Assembly: GCF_029784135.1 (NCBI RefSeq)
Contig: NC_073746.1
Coordinates: 77,762,704-77,826,703, forward strand
DNA: 64,000 nucleotides
Source: Toxorhynchites rutilus septentrionalis
Lineage: Eukaryota; Arthropoda; Insecta; Diptera; Culicidae
Direction: 5' to 3'
Positions 19,958-32,679 of this stretch are shown piece after piece; position 1 is the first letter of the stretch, and every line of letters starts with the position of its first letter. The notes beneath the pieces are model-generated. The model was not told where the DNA came from and searched no databases. It saw only the letters and a list, made by a program, of their open reading frames with translations. A program made the position numbers and the translations under genes.

Positions 19958-22900
19958 TCACACACGAAGATCGATAGCTTTAAGGAAAACATATATTTGG
20001 GTCATGTAATCAAGGTCTAACCGAGCCAACACATCTCTCACCGGCACATTGGGCTGTCTTCCTCGGGCCCGAAGGGAGTTTTCTAAATTCGATCTGGCGA
20101 CAAGATACACCTCGCACGACCACACAACATGCTCGATGTCGTGATAACCTTGACCACAGACGCAGAGATTGTTGCTGGCAAGATTGAAACGAAAGAGTAG
20201 CGCATCTAACGAGCAGTGATTGGACATGAGTCGGGAAAAGGTGCGAATAAAGTCCCGACTCAAGTCCAGACTTTTGAACCACGGTTTGAGGCTAACCTTA
20301 GGGATAATCGAGTGAAACCACCGGCCCAATTCATCTTCGTTCCATTTGCGTTGCCAGTTAGCGATGGTATTTTTACGGACTAAAGAAAAAAATTCATTGA
20401 AGGCGATTTGACGCTGGTAAATGTCGCCTTCAATCGCACCTACCTTTGCTAATGAGTCAGCCCTCTCATTACCCGGAATTGAGCAATGTGAAGGGACCCA
20501 GACAAAGGTAATGACATAACAGCGTCTGGATAAAGCACTCAAAATTTCTCGTATTCTCTCAAGGAAGTACGGCGAGTGCTTTTCCGGCCTCACTGAACGG
20601 ATAGCTTCGACAGAGCTAAGACTATCCGTTACAATGTAATAGTGTTCAACAGGTCGTGAGGCGACGCTGTCCAGCGCCCAGTGAATCGCTGCCAATTCAG
20701 CTATATACACTGAGCAAGGATTCTGAAGACTGTGGGAGGTGCTAAAAATTTCGTTGAACACTCCAAATCCTGTGGACTCATTCATAGAGGACCCATCAGT
20801 AAAGTACATATTATCACAATTGATACCCCCATACTTTGAATCGAAGATCGTTGGAGCGATCCTCGATCGTTGATAATCTGAATATCCATGGATATCCTGC
20901 TTCATGGACAGATCAAAATGCACAGAGGAATTGATGTAGTCAGGGAAACAAACACGGTTGGGAATATACGAAGAAGGATCAACCTGCATGGAGATGAATT
21001 CATGATATGAACTCATGAATCCGGAGCGAAAATTTAGCTCGATCAGCTGCTCAAAATTCCCGATCACCAATGGGTTCATAACCTTACACCGGATGAGGAA
21101 CCGAAGAGATAATAAATTGAAGCGATCTTTTAGTGGGAGTACGCCTGCCAAAACCTCGAGACTCATGGTATGCGTTGAGGGCATACATCCCAACGCAACA
21201 CGGAGACAAAGATACTGAATTCGCTCGAGTTTAATGAGGTGTGTTTTGGCAGCTGATTGAAAACAGAAACTGCCATACTCCATCACTGAGAGAATAGTTG
21301 TTCGATACAACATTATAAGATCTTCGGGATGGGCTCCCCACCATGTGCCGGTAATTGTACGGAGAAAATTTATTCTTTGTTGGCATTTTTTACTCAGATA
21401 CCTAATATGGGCCCCCAAGTACATTTGGAGTCGAACCAGACCCCAAGATACTTGAATGACATAGCATGAGTGATCGGTTTACCCAAAAGTTGAAGCTTTG
21501 GTTTTGCTGGCTTATGCTTCCTAGAAAAAACCACCATCTCTGTTTTCTCCGTAGAGAATTCGATCCCTAGCTCAATGGCCCAGGTTGAAAAATTGTTCAA
21601 CGTATCTTGTAAGGGTTCTTGCAGGTCGGATTCGTTTGATCCTACGACAGACACCACTCCATCATCTGCAAGTTGTCTTAGGCTGCAATTTTGTGTAAGG
21701 CAATTGTCAATGTCGCTTACGTAGAAGTTGTACAAAAGGGGGCTTAAACATGAGCCCTGGGGGGGGCCCATGTAAGAGACCCGACTTACTGCCGAATCTC
21801 CGCGAGAAAAGTTCAAATGTTTCTCACAAAGCAAGTTATATAACATATTATTCAATAGAGGCGGCAGACCCCGAGAGTGTAATTTGTCTGACAAAACCTC
21901 TATTGAAACAGAATCAAAGGCCCCCTTTATGTCCAAGAATACTGAAGCCATTTGTTTTTTTTTCGGCGTAAGCCATTTGAATTTCTGAAGAAAGCAACGC
22001 AAGACAATCATTCGTCCCCTTGCCCCTGCGGAACCCATATTGTGTATCTGAGAGTAGGCCATTCGTTTCAACCCATCGATCAAGGCGAAACAAGATCATT
22101 TTCTCCAACAATTTCCGTATACAAGACAGCATTGCTATTGGGCGGTACGAATTGAAGTCGGACGCGGGTTTTCCGGGTTTTTGAATAGCTATAACTCGTA
22201 CTTGTCTCCAATCATCCGGAACAACATTATGCTCCAGAAACTTATTGAATAAATTCAACAAGCGATCTTTGGCCACATCGGGGAGGTTTTTCAACAAGTT
22301 GAACTTAATTCTATCCGATCCTGGAGCCGAATTGTTACTTGAAAGGAGAGCAAGAGAGAATTCTACCATCGAAAACTCGGAATCAAGATCGCACCTATCT
22401 TGTGGTATATCTCGAACAATTCTTTGCACAGGAGCGAAATCGGGACAAACCTTCCGTGCAAAATTAAAAATCCATCGATGTGAATGTTCCTCGCTTTCAT
22501 TCGATGAAGAGCGATTTCTCATGTTTCGAGCCACTTTCCATAATTTTTTATTGACGTTTCTCGTGACAAACCTCCCACGAAATCTCGCCAATAAGCACTT
22601 TTTTTACCTTTGATCAAGTTTTTAAATTGATTTTCAAGGTCTAGATACGTTTGAAAATTGTCAATGGTTCCTCGTTTCCGAAAAGCTTTAAATGCATTCG
22701 ATTTTTCTACATAAAGCTTTGAACATTGGCTATCCCACCATGGATTGGGAGGCCTTCGGTGAATGGTGGAACCTGGGATGGGTTTCGTTTGAGCGCGAAC
22801 CGCGCTGTCATGGATCAAACGAGAAAGGAAGTTATACTCCTCCAATGGAGGTAAACCATCTCTGGAATTGATGGCTAGAGTAATCGCGTCCGCATATTTT

Positions 22901-23640
22901 TTCCAGTCAATGTGTCTTGTGAGGTCATATGCCATGTTTATAGATTCAGAAGAATTCGACCCAATGGTGATGGAAATTTTGATTGGCAAGTGATCACTAC
23001 CGTTGGGATCCTGGATTACATTCCACTTGCAATCTAACGATAGTGAATTCGAGCAAAGCGAGAGGTCAAGAGCACTTGGGTTAGCAGGAGATTTAGGCAC
23101 ACGTGTTGTTTCCCCAGTGTTCAAAACGGTCATATTGAAGCTGTTACAAAGGTCATATATCAACAATGAACGATTGTCATCGTACGGTTCCCCCCAGGCA
23201 GTTCCATGAGAGTTGAAGTCCCCCAAGATCAATCGTGGCTCAGGAAGGAGTGAACACATGTCAATAAGTTGCTTGCGGCTAACTGTAGCTCTCGGAGGCA
23301 AATACAAGCTGACAATACAGAGGTCTTTGCCTCTGATGTTTGCATGACAAGCAACAGCTTCGATCCCTCCAATAGGTGGAAGGTCAATTCGAAAAAATGA
23401 GTGGCACTTATTGATCCCCAATAGCACCCCTCCGTATCTGGCATCACGGTCCAAGCGTATAATATTAAAATCGTGGAAAGAGAGATCATCTCGCGAAGAA
23501 AGCCAAGTTTCGGACAGAGCAAAAACATCACAATTGAACTTATGAATTAAAAATTTGAATGTATCCAATTTAGGGATAAGACTACGACAATTCCACTGTA
23601 AAACAGTGATATCTCCGACCTCTCTATTTGAATTAGACAT
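19958..23640 (-). pseudogene. I-type LINE ORF2 (endonuclease-RT-RNase H), frameshifted
   Basis: ORF2 should nick target DNA, reverse-transcribe the RNA and remove it. The endonuclease (23640 to about 22950) shows LQWNCRSLIPK, ALSETW, ILGDFNSHGTAWG and SDHLPI, so its catalytic residues are present. Reverse transcriptase (about 22300-21400) shows NSYRPIAMLSC, QYGFRRGKGTND, FLDIKGAFDSV, PPQGSCLSPLLYNF and LADDGVVSV, where YADD has become LADD. RNase H (from about 20806) has YFTDGSS, AELAAIHWAL, VTDSLSSVEA and ADSLAK, matching the D-E-D-D set. A Cys/His motif (CVCGQGYHDIEH) lies near the end. Frame breaks fall at about 22550 (A run), 21955-21964 (T9) and 21410-21415 (G run). Confidence 0.85.
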
Positions 23641-25139
23641 CAAGAGAGATAATCATTGCAAGGAGGGGCCATGTTTGCATCAATTGCTGTAAAATTGTCT
23701 TTAATACTGGAAGCATTGAGATGACAATGGTTCTGATGGAGTCGGAAACATTAAAACACTTGAAGATTTGATCCAAAAGGTCAGACAACTTTATAAATCC
23801 CGATTGGGAAGTTGAGCTGGACGCAAAAAAAGGGACAGTTGGGGTTTTTGATGTCCCCTCGAGTGCTGGGTCGTTCGAAGGTGAACTATTCCCACGGAAG
23901 CCAGGAGGAACCTGATTTTGCTTGTCCGCTGCACTCGATATTTTAGGCAAGCTAACATGGGGTACCACCGATGGGACTTGTCGTTGAACTTTGGGAGTGG
24001 ACACATTTTTGCGCCGGGAATTCCCTTTGAAAATAAACGGTGTGCCCTCGTTAGCTGTATCCGCTTCCAATTCGTCAACTGGCAGTGAAGCAAAGACATT
24101 GTTTGTTGGTTATGGTTGTTGTTGAGCCAGTGGGGAAGCGCCCTTTAAAATATCCGCGAAAGTGCGTTTCGAGCGTTCCTTCAAAGAGCGCTTTTGTTTA
24201 TCCCAGCGACTCTTGTAAGTTTCACAAGCTGAGAGCACGTGTGGGGATCCCCCGCAATATGGACACTTATGCTCAGTCGCACTGCAGGATTTCCCCTCAT
24301 GTTGCTCTCCGCAAGTCGCACAGCGCTCCTTGTTGGCGCAATAAGCTGCTGTATGACCAACTGACTTGCATTTGTTGCAAGTCATGGGCTTTGGCACGAA
24401 GAGTCGCACCGGCAGCCTCAATTTGTCCACCATAACGTAGTCAGGGAGGGCGGCACCAGCAAAAGTGACTCGAAACGAGTCGTACGGCGTAAATTTCTTT
24501 TCTACTCCTTCCTGGGTAACTTTTCCAAGTTGGTGACATTCCAAGATTTTGACTTCCATTCGAAGGAAGCCTCTTGAACCTGCCAACTCCCATACTTTCT
24601 ATAGTTTTGCACGTCAGACCCGTTTCAGATATAACGCTCCCAATTTCTACGTTATGGGAGGGAATAAAAACTCGATATTCGAGGATGAAATGCTTATCAG
24701 CAACAATATCGTTCGCGTTCTTTCGGTTAGTCACGACAACTCGCAGTTTGTTCGGTCTTACTTTGCAAATTTCGGAAACAGAGGTGTATCTTTTCAGATC
24801 TGTCATAATCTGTACGACCCTCAAGGCTTTACCATTAGGTTTGGGCCGGAAAAAAACAACCCAAGGACCAGCGCCAGGTGCATCGTCCGGATAAACCCTG
24901 ACACGGGGAGCGGATACAATAGGAGAGGAATTCGAGGACAAGGTTTGAGTGGGGACAGTAACATCAGAGGGGGGAAGGGATGTCGATGATTGGGTGGAAG
25001 CATTGGAGGAATCAGGGGAAAGGTTTGCAATCTTTTTTTTTGGAGGGGGGCTTGGTAGTGTGAGTTGACTCGTCCCCAGAAGAAGAATCTTCGGGCATAG
25101 GAGTCCGTTTAAGGGACTTACTACACCCTGCTTGAGCAA
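23633..25139 (-). pseudogene. I-type LINE ORF1 (gag-like, zinc knuckles), broken
   Basis: ORF1 encodes an RNA-binding gag-like protein. The first frame (25139-24441) begins with a Ser/Thr/Pro-rich stretch (PSPPPKKKIANLSPDSSN) followed by an RRM-like or gag core (GPWVVFFRPKPNGKALRV). A frameshift near 24565-24590 moves to 24586-24110. There, residues 70-83, 89-101 and 108-121 form three CCHC-type knuckles (CX2CX4HX4C, CX2CX3HX4C, CX2CX4HX4C). A premature TAA at 24112-24110 follows; the same frame then continues to 23633 with a hydrophobic C-terminal segment. The start used here is uncertain: the true Met may lie further upstream. Confidence 0.75.
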
Positions 25140-25648
25140 GCGAGGGGGAGTCTGAAATGTCCATGTCTAGACCCCCACCCTCCTCCATTCTTAGAACGAA
25201 CGATTATTAGCTTTACAATTTTTTTATCTGACTTGTAAAAAAAAAATAAAAAAAAACTTAAATAAAATAAAAATAATCACATAAATTTGTTGTTCCGATA
25301 TGCGCTCTGTTACCCTATTAAGGGAGACACAAAAGTCACGCGCTACGGAGACAACACAATAGCAGAAGTTATTGTTGTACTCAACTGAGTGTCAACCACG
25401 TGTTGACGATGCCGTTATGGTTATTGATCCACTACAGACGCCGATCCAGACCACTGCAGAGGCGCTGCTTCCTCGGTTCTGGCTGCTATGAGCACTTTGG
25501 GCACTAATTCACCACAGAACACACGAGAAAAAAAACCAACTCGTTGGGGAGAAGAGAAAAAAAAAACTTCGAGAACAATGCTTGAGGAGTGATGAATAGC
25601 ACATCCAGCTCCATCAAGTTATTAGCGAGGAATCCCAATTACAAGTTT

Positions 25649-28187
25649 ATTTCTATAAAATTGTGTAAATTGGTCGAAGCACAACATCAAGAAGGTTGTA
25701 ATGCATACGTCTACACTGTATTTGAATCAAAACAGCCGCTTCACTGTATGAAAGAATCATTATTTTGATCACATATTCCTTAGCAAAATTCTAAGAAGCA
25801 AGCATCAATGGGACACATTATTTTCAAACTAGATTTTTCAACAAAAGAAAACTGTTTCGCATGGAATCAAGTATCAAAATTGTATTATGGCCATTGAAAA
25901 TAAGATTTGTTTCATAAACTAATAAAAAGAAACTCACTCGTATCACCATTACTATAATTACTATTGCGATAATAGGTACTTCTGCCCTATGAACGAGCAT
26001 CGCCAAAAATCTCCTGCTTACTTTTCTCACAGTGCCCTGTAGTAGTGCACCCCCTGTTGTAACAGTCGGCTGAACACAACCGGAACAGCAGCGACTCAGC
26101 CAGGAACGGATGTCGATTAAGTTCGGGCCCCCGCCGACGGTCGCTTCTGTAGCTCAGTAGCGGCAAATGTGTACCATCCGGCATAGTCAGCGGCCGGTTT
26201 CCTGCATATTGTTGTTGGCCGATCCCGCTGTTGCTCCGATACCTCTGCACTTTGATGCGCTTTTTGCACCGTCTGATTTGAATGTTGTTTATTTTAATTA
26301 AATTTAATTGTAAAATATTTATTCCCGCTTGCGCTCCACATTTTGATTGATCCCTCGTTGGGTGGTGGCAGATTGCATTGGGGATATGAGGGTATTTCCC
26401 CCCGAGGACATGTTCGTGCTGCGTTTTTTCGTTAGCGATATATAATCTATACTTTATGAATAAGCTGAACAAGGTTAGAATCATGAATTGGCCCAAATTT
26501 GCACATCCAGCTGATGGAATGCCTCTCTGAATCTCTTATGCCGTGGGGAAAGGATTATATTTAATTAGACATGAATTTACCCCGAACAATCGGGAGGGAC
26601 TAGTTTAAACTTTGTTCCAATTGTAAAAAAAATTCTGTACGGCACCGATTGCGAATAAAGCGCTCAGTTGATTCCAGACTCTCTGCCGAACAATCCCTCA
26701 AGACTTGCAACACTCGGGCGATGCTTTTGCTCCAAGATTTCACTCTCCTGAGCAGGGCCGGGGAGAAGTAATTCGAGGAGAAAGCTGAGGGAGAAGGATT
26801 GAAACAATTACGAATAATTATCCTTTTGATACTCTGTTGCTCTGCCTGAGCCCTTAAAGTGAAACTCACATATACATACACTCGACAGGCGCCCTTTCCT
26901 TGGATGGTACAGATGGTGAACGAGGAAAAGGATTCCCACCGTCACTCAACGGAGTTGTTGCCAAGGAAATTTTCAATTATCTTTCCCTAATTCAATTATC
27001 TGAATGATCCACTCGTCGGAATGCAAGAATGCTCTGATTCGCTGAGGAGTGTTGGGTAGGTGAAATTGGCTCCTCCGAGCTACAAATATAATTAGATACT
27101 TAGTAGATAAATCCTTCTCCATGCCCTAAGTGAACGAATCTCTCGATTTCGCTTTCGGGAGTTGCTGAAACTCCCAACGGGGCAGCATCAGCAACAGCGG
27201 CACGGAATGATGAGAACTCTTGACATCCTGATTAGATATTAATTGGCATTTGCTCAAAATCCTTTCATTACATCACCTCGCACAGATCGGCGCCACTCTT
27301 GGGTCTTGAAAAGCCCGCTCATGGCGCACGGAAGGGTCCCCACCGGCGCCCAACTGTCAGACAACAGTATTCAATCTATTGTCTGGCGAAATCCTGCTAA
27401 TTACTGGAAATGTAAATAATTCACTAATTACGACCCCATTCTGTGATGTTGCGCTCCTCTTTCCTATCATCAATCATCAGAGGAAACAATTAACGAGATT
27501 CCTGATGGCTCACAATGATCACTGCCAAGCTCGTTTCTTCACCCCCTTCACTTCCAAGCCCGTGTCAACCCCCCAACCCATCCAACCCACCGCTTCAACC
27601 CCTCTGGGAGAGAGAGTATTCATTTATAAATTAGCTTCTGACAGCATCAGCTATCGTAACACGACTCCCACGAAATACTGCTACCGTGCTGCTGCTGCTG
27701 GTTCGCTCCCATTTACAATCTTTCCGTGGGGCATCCATCCAACCTGGTGCCGCACATGCACAACCAAACGTCACCCCCTCGCAGCCAGGATTCCACAGGA
27801 TCCAATCCAACCGGATTCAACTATCGTGCTCGTTAATTAAATACCGCCTTAAGCTTCCAATGAAATGAAAGCCGCGCGCGGCGTACGATTATGGCTTTCC
27901 TTGCTGCTCGAGGATGGTCCAGCTCAGCAGCACTGCATGTGTATTGTAGCAAGCGCGAAGGAGTGGAGTTCATCTGGGGAAAGCAAGCCGGAACTTGCTT
28001 TGGTTAAAGTATTGTTTGTGATACGAAATATGTACGCACGCTAGAAGTGGACCAGAAAATTTGCTTTCACGTAAGATGGCCAGTCTCGAATTCATTTGAA
28101 TAGACTGTAGATCAGCTTTACTCAACATGCGGCCCGGCAGGCTCATCTGGTGTTACATCATTTTTAACAATTATTACCTATTTTCTT
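25649..28187. other. unique DNA island, no gene supported
   Basis: No match to other repeats here. The longest frames (26496-25987 on -, 27379-27840 on +) show no domain and have unconvincing composition. The AT motif TTTTAATTAAATTTAATTG lies at 26292-26310, and 27120-27960 is relatively GC-rich with CA/GC-rich boxes. I read this as intergenic or intronic DNA that may be regulatory. Confidence 0.4.
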
Positions 28188-28330
28188 GACGTAGGACTAC
28201 GTCTTGGTGCTCCCGTGGCCGAGTGTTTAGCGTCAAAACTAAAATGTCGGGGGTTCTGGTTCGATTCCCGTTCTGGTCGGAGGAATATTTCGTCAAAGAA
28301 ATTTCCTCCGACTTGCACTTGCACTTGCAT
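28188..28330 (+). mobile_element. tRNA-type SINE fragment next to a palindromic motif
   Basis: GACGTAGGACTACGTC (28188-28203) is followed by a SINE head: GTGCTCCCGTGGCCGAGTG, TTAGCGTC (A box) and GGTTCGATTCCCG (B box). It continues with TTTCGTCAAAGAAATTTCCT and GACTTGCAC. It matches the SINE at 44894-45162 to about 28315 and then diverges into a CTTGCA-rich stretch. The full 3' part is missing. 28331-28981 holds nothing I can identify. Confidence 0.7.
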
Positions 28331-28981
28331 TTCTTTACTACAAATACTACATTTACATTTGCAAGTCATTCGAGTGTTTGATGATGCTTATACATAGTTT
28401 TTTTTTAATCTAGATTGCATACTATCTTTTTTTCAAATTTTTGAGCTGCCACCACGATGTTTGACCAAATCCTTCGATCTCAAAATAGCGTTAATCGTAT
28501 CGTTGCTGAACCGATTTCAAAGCTTATTTTTGTTCTGATTAAATTCAGAAAAAAAATCACTCGACAGATGCCGAGGAGTGAGGCATAGTGAGAACGTTAG
28601 AACCAAGGCATCGAAGCGGTGAAAAGGCGAGCGAACCGTCAATTCTTTTTAGGCATCCAATTTTTGTCCACCAACCCTGCATATGCTCGTTTTCTGAAAT
28701 TGTGATTTCCTTACGGATTTTATCTTTAGGCTACAGAATTAATTCTCCAAATCTTGTACATTCCCATTGTAGAATCCTCGAAACGCTTCTAATACAACGT
28801 TAATGTATAGTCAAATTGGAAAAGTTTCTGGGATTTTACATTACTGTAGACTTGAGCGTCGAATCATCCAAATTGAATCTTTTTCTCATTTGTTTGATCA
28901 GCTCTACGAAAAAAAACTGGGACAAATATTCTTTAGAATTATCTGCCTTTCGCTGTCCATTGTTCTGATAATTTCTTCAAA

Positions 28982-29659
28982 TCTCGCGTAACTTTTGAAA
29001 AGGTCCTATGTAACATTCACATCAACTCGAGAAAAATGAAGTTGAAGACCGGCACATTGGTCCGCGAATTGTTTCAAAAGGAATCGATCTTTATCACTTC
29101 TTTTACCACTAACAGTCGATAATAACTCTGAAAAAGCTATCGTAACTGTTGTTATGTGATTCTAGTTTGAAATTGAAGCCTCCGAGCGAGAAATGTTACA
29201 TTGGACGTTTTGACTGACCGCTTTGTACATTGGACAAATTACGTTGCACGATGAGAATTTGAAAACAACTACTGAACAACGATCCAAATATTTGCACTTC
29301 GTGCTAAAGGCAGATCATTATTGTTATCACTCGTTGAGTTGCACTGAAAACTATATCAACACCCGAAAATAACAAAAACTCAAAATGACCAAAGTACGAC
29401 TTCGTGTTGTTTTGATTGCTTTGTAACATCGGACGTATCGAGCTTCAGAGGAAAGTGGCGTCCGAAGTAACAGTCGAGTGCTCAAAATTCGCATCTGTAC
29501 ATTGGACATTTTTTGCATTGGTGATAAAAAGGTGAAAAGGATAGATACTTGAACGATTGTTTTTGCAATGCATTCAATGATTGAGAACTAATAGTGTGCA
29601 TCTATTAACTCGATTTGTTTACATTTGTTACTTAGGACCTTTTCGAAAGTTACGCGAGA
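28982..29659. mobile_element. 678-bp element with 33-bp TIRs
   Basis: Positions 28982-29014 (TCTCGCGTAACTTTTGAAAA and on) are the reverse complement of 29627-29659 with two mismatches. Inside are repeated ACATTGGAC/ACATCGGACG motifs (29198-29240, 29428-29440, 29498-29510). There is no open frame of transposase type and I could not define a clear target duplication. It looks like a non-autonomous DNA transposon. Confidence 0.7.
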
Positions 29660-30269
29660 AATAATCTTCATATTTAATAGCATTGAATATTGAAACAACG
29701 TAAGATTCATCGCAGATATTAGTGAGAATGATCAAATTAAAATCTTTCAACTCTTCATGTAGCATCGTGAATTCAGGTTTTTCAGCCCCTGAACAAACGA
29801 TTCAATCTGTTGATCAGGGGCGAAACATACGTCGCACCGTCCGACGCGAAGCGTTTCAGACGATCCTTGTAAGGAATTTCGTCTTTATGAAACTTATCAA
29901 TCATTGCATTGTAAATGCTTTTAAGATCAGCGGCTTAATAGTCGTCATGTAACTTAATGTTGCTTTGTTCAAATGAAAGAAATTTCACAAATGGAAAAAA
30001 TCTACACCAATTTGTACTTTTTGACGAAAATCTATACTCTGTACCGTACAGAATCTGTACCAAAAATAACGAAAAAAATCTGTACGTGTGGCAACACTGC
30101 ATGTAACTTTCCGAACTCAATCGAGGCACATTCATGAAGGATTCCTGCATCGCATCATTATGATCAAATTTCCTTCATTGACACAATTCACGACGGTCGC
30201 ACAGAATCAGTTACTTTGTCGCTGAACTTACTACCCATTATTTGCTCATGTGTAATGAATAACACGATA

Positions 30270-31941
30270 CCGTTCTGAATCATATTTCGGACACTTAAGC
30301 CATATGATGCAGAAAACAGATCTCAACCTTATGCACAGGTATTATTTGGATGATATTTTTAATAAATTAGCTCAATATACTTCTAAGCTTTCTACTTTGG
30401 TACCTATTTGATTGAAAATATAAAAAAATCATCGAATAAAATGCTTCTCAAATCAAGCGAATAAGAATCAAACTTCGCCATTCCATTTAGAAAAAAATCA
30501 AATTTCGGACAGATTAAATTCAAATTTCGGACACTTTATTTTGTAAATTTTTGAACGAAAATTACATTACACTTGATTATATTTTATAGTCAACTGCAAA
30601 ACACCTACCAAGCAATCACAGTAAACCGATAACGATGATGAGAGCTGATGAAACACGGGAGAAATTTAAATATTGATGAAGGTGTGAATTCTACGTGCTC
30701 ATGAAAAGCAAACGTCAACCACAAACAATAATGAGTGGAATTTTGATTTTGGATGGATTTTTTCCTGCTACCGTTATGAATCATATTTCGGACGCTTAAG
30801 GTATATGATGCAGAAAACAGGTCCAAACTTTATGCACAGGTATTATTTGGTTGATATGTTTAATAAATTAGTTCAATATGCTTTTAAGCTTTCTACTTTG
30901 GTACCTATTTGATTGAAAACATAAACAAATCATCGAATCAAATGCTTTTCAAATGAAGCGAATGAAAATCAAACTTCGGACACTAAATTAAATTTCAGAT
31001 AAATTGAATTCAAATTTCGGACACATTATTATTAAAATTTTTGATCGAAATTTGATCGAAATTTTTTGATTGAAATTACATTACACTTGATTATATTTTA
31101 TAGTCAACTGCGAAACACTTACCAAGCAATCACAGTAAACTGTTAACGATGATGAGAACTGATGAAACACGGGAGAAATTTAAATATTGATGAACGGGTA
31201 AATTCTACGTGCTCACGCTAAGCAAACGTCAAACACAAACGATAATGAGTAGTGTTGTTAGATTTCTGCCGACTACCGTTCTGAATCATATTTCGGACAC
31301 TTTGTTCTAATATCTTTAAATGCTTCATACACTGATGATATACCTATAAAATTATTACCACAATTGCTTCCTATCACTTCAGTTGAGAACTACACATGAA
31401 TTATACTATAATCGGCAAATACCTGACAACACTACTCATTATCGTTTGTGCTTGTCGCAGTTGACTATAAAATATAATCAAGTGTAATGTAATTTTCGTC
31501 CAAAAAATTACAAAATAAAGTGTCCGAAATTTGAATTCAATCTGTCCGAAATTTGATTTAGTGTCTGAAGTTTGATTCTTAATCGCTTCATTTGAAAAGC
31601 ATTTTATTCGATGATTTTTTTATGTTTCAATAGGTACCAAAGTAGAAAGTTTAAAAGCATATTGAACTAATCCATTAAAATATCTACCAAATAATACCTG
31701 TGCATAAAGTTTAGATCTGTTTTCTGCATCATATGCCTTAAGCGTCCGAAATATGATTCGGAACGGTATGTTATAATTCAAATGTAGTTCTCATGTGAAA
31801 TGATAGTGAAACCAAGGGATTACACTAAAGAAGCAATTGTGATATTATTTTTATAGTTATATCATCAGTGCATTAAGCATTCCAAGATATTAGATCAAAG
31901 TGTCCGAAATATGATGCTGTCCGAAATATGATTCAGAACGG
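30270..31941. mobile_element. cluster of CCGTTCTGAATC TIR elements
   Basis: The cluster begins CCGTTCTGAATCATATTTCG after TA (30268-30269) and ends ATTCAGAACGG before TA (31942-31943). Internal starts occur at about 30768 and 31278, and an internal end at about 31766. Three or four copies are therefore nested or joined head to tail. The unit repeats TGTCCGAAAT motifs and a GCATATGATGCAGAAAACAG block. A further solo end begins at 31962. There is no transposase. 29660-30269 contains only diverged AT-rich DNA. Confidence 0.7.
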
Positions 31942-32679
31942 TATATAATCATTCAAATGTACCGTTCTGAATCATATTTTGGACACTTTGATATAACCGA
32001 GCAACTTATCGACGAGCAACGAAGGGTAAATTGTAAGATGTAAAGTCTCCATGAACAAAGGAAAAGAAGAAGAACGAAGGGAAATATTTGCCTAGAATAT
32101 AAACAGTTGATCTCGCTGAGGCAAACTTTTATTCTTCGTGACGACACCAACTGGACAACATCGTTGTTGGGCGAGCTGGATGGCGAGGGATCGAATGCTT
32201 TTCTCAAGGCAATGGAGGCGAATGAGTAATATGATGGATAAAGTAAAGTTTTGCAAGGGCCTTTTTGAAGGTTAGAAACGAATGAATTGAAGAAGTTTGA
32301 AGTCTCTCTAATTCAAAAAGCAAGGAAAGAAGGCAAACTTTCAGTCTCGTTATGTATTCAAAGCAATGAATATCGCCTTGTGTTGCGTCATCACATATCT
32401 TCGTTTCGGATTAAGATTTACGCGATGTCTCTGGCATTGCAATCATTGCATCGACTGACGCTATTACATTAAGGTTCTGAGCTACACAATTGTGTGGGGA
32501 ATCATCAAGCTAGGCTATCGTAAGCTCACCAAGAAAATGAATGTTCTGGAATTTTGAGTGTGATTTGGTTTCTCATGACGGTAGGAAAACTCTCTCCACA
32601 AAGGATGAAAGCTAAGCTAATCTATAGTGGCAATATCAACAGAAAGGGCTTCTGTTGAGAAAAGCGCAAAACGGAGATA

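Larger units (their letters stand above)
19613..25636 (-). mobile_element. full-length I-type non-LTR retrotransposon, 6.0 kb
   Basis: The element is bounded by a perfect 12-bp target duplication, AATTACAAGTTT (19601-19612 and 25637-25648). It reads right to left: a 5' leader (25636-25140), ORF1 with zinc knuckles, then ORF2 with endonuclease, reverse transcriptase and RNase H, a 3' UTR and an A-rich tail (read as T at 19613-19620). The RNase H domain and knuckled ORF1 place it in the I/R1/LOA group; I favour I. ORF1 and ORF2 overlap by ATGTCTAA. The element is full length but carries at least four frame breaks and one stop. Other fragments of the family lie at 18197-18238 and 43050-43260. 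Confidence 0.9.

Noticed and set aside
22245..22613. Plus-strand frames over 20-25 kb as genes
   Set aside because: They are shadows of the minus-strand LINE ORFs.
25987..26496. 169-codon minus-strand frame as a gene
   Set aside because: No domain, no codon bias that stands out, and no start context; probably chance in unique DNA.
27379..27840. 153-codon plus-strand frame as a gene
   Set aside because: Composition follows local CA-rich DNA and no family signature is visible.
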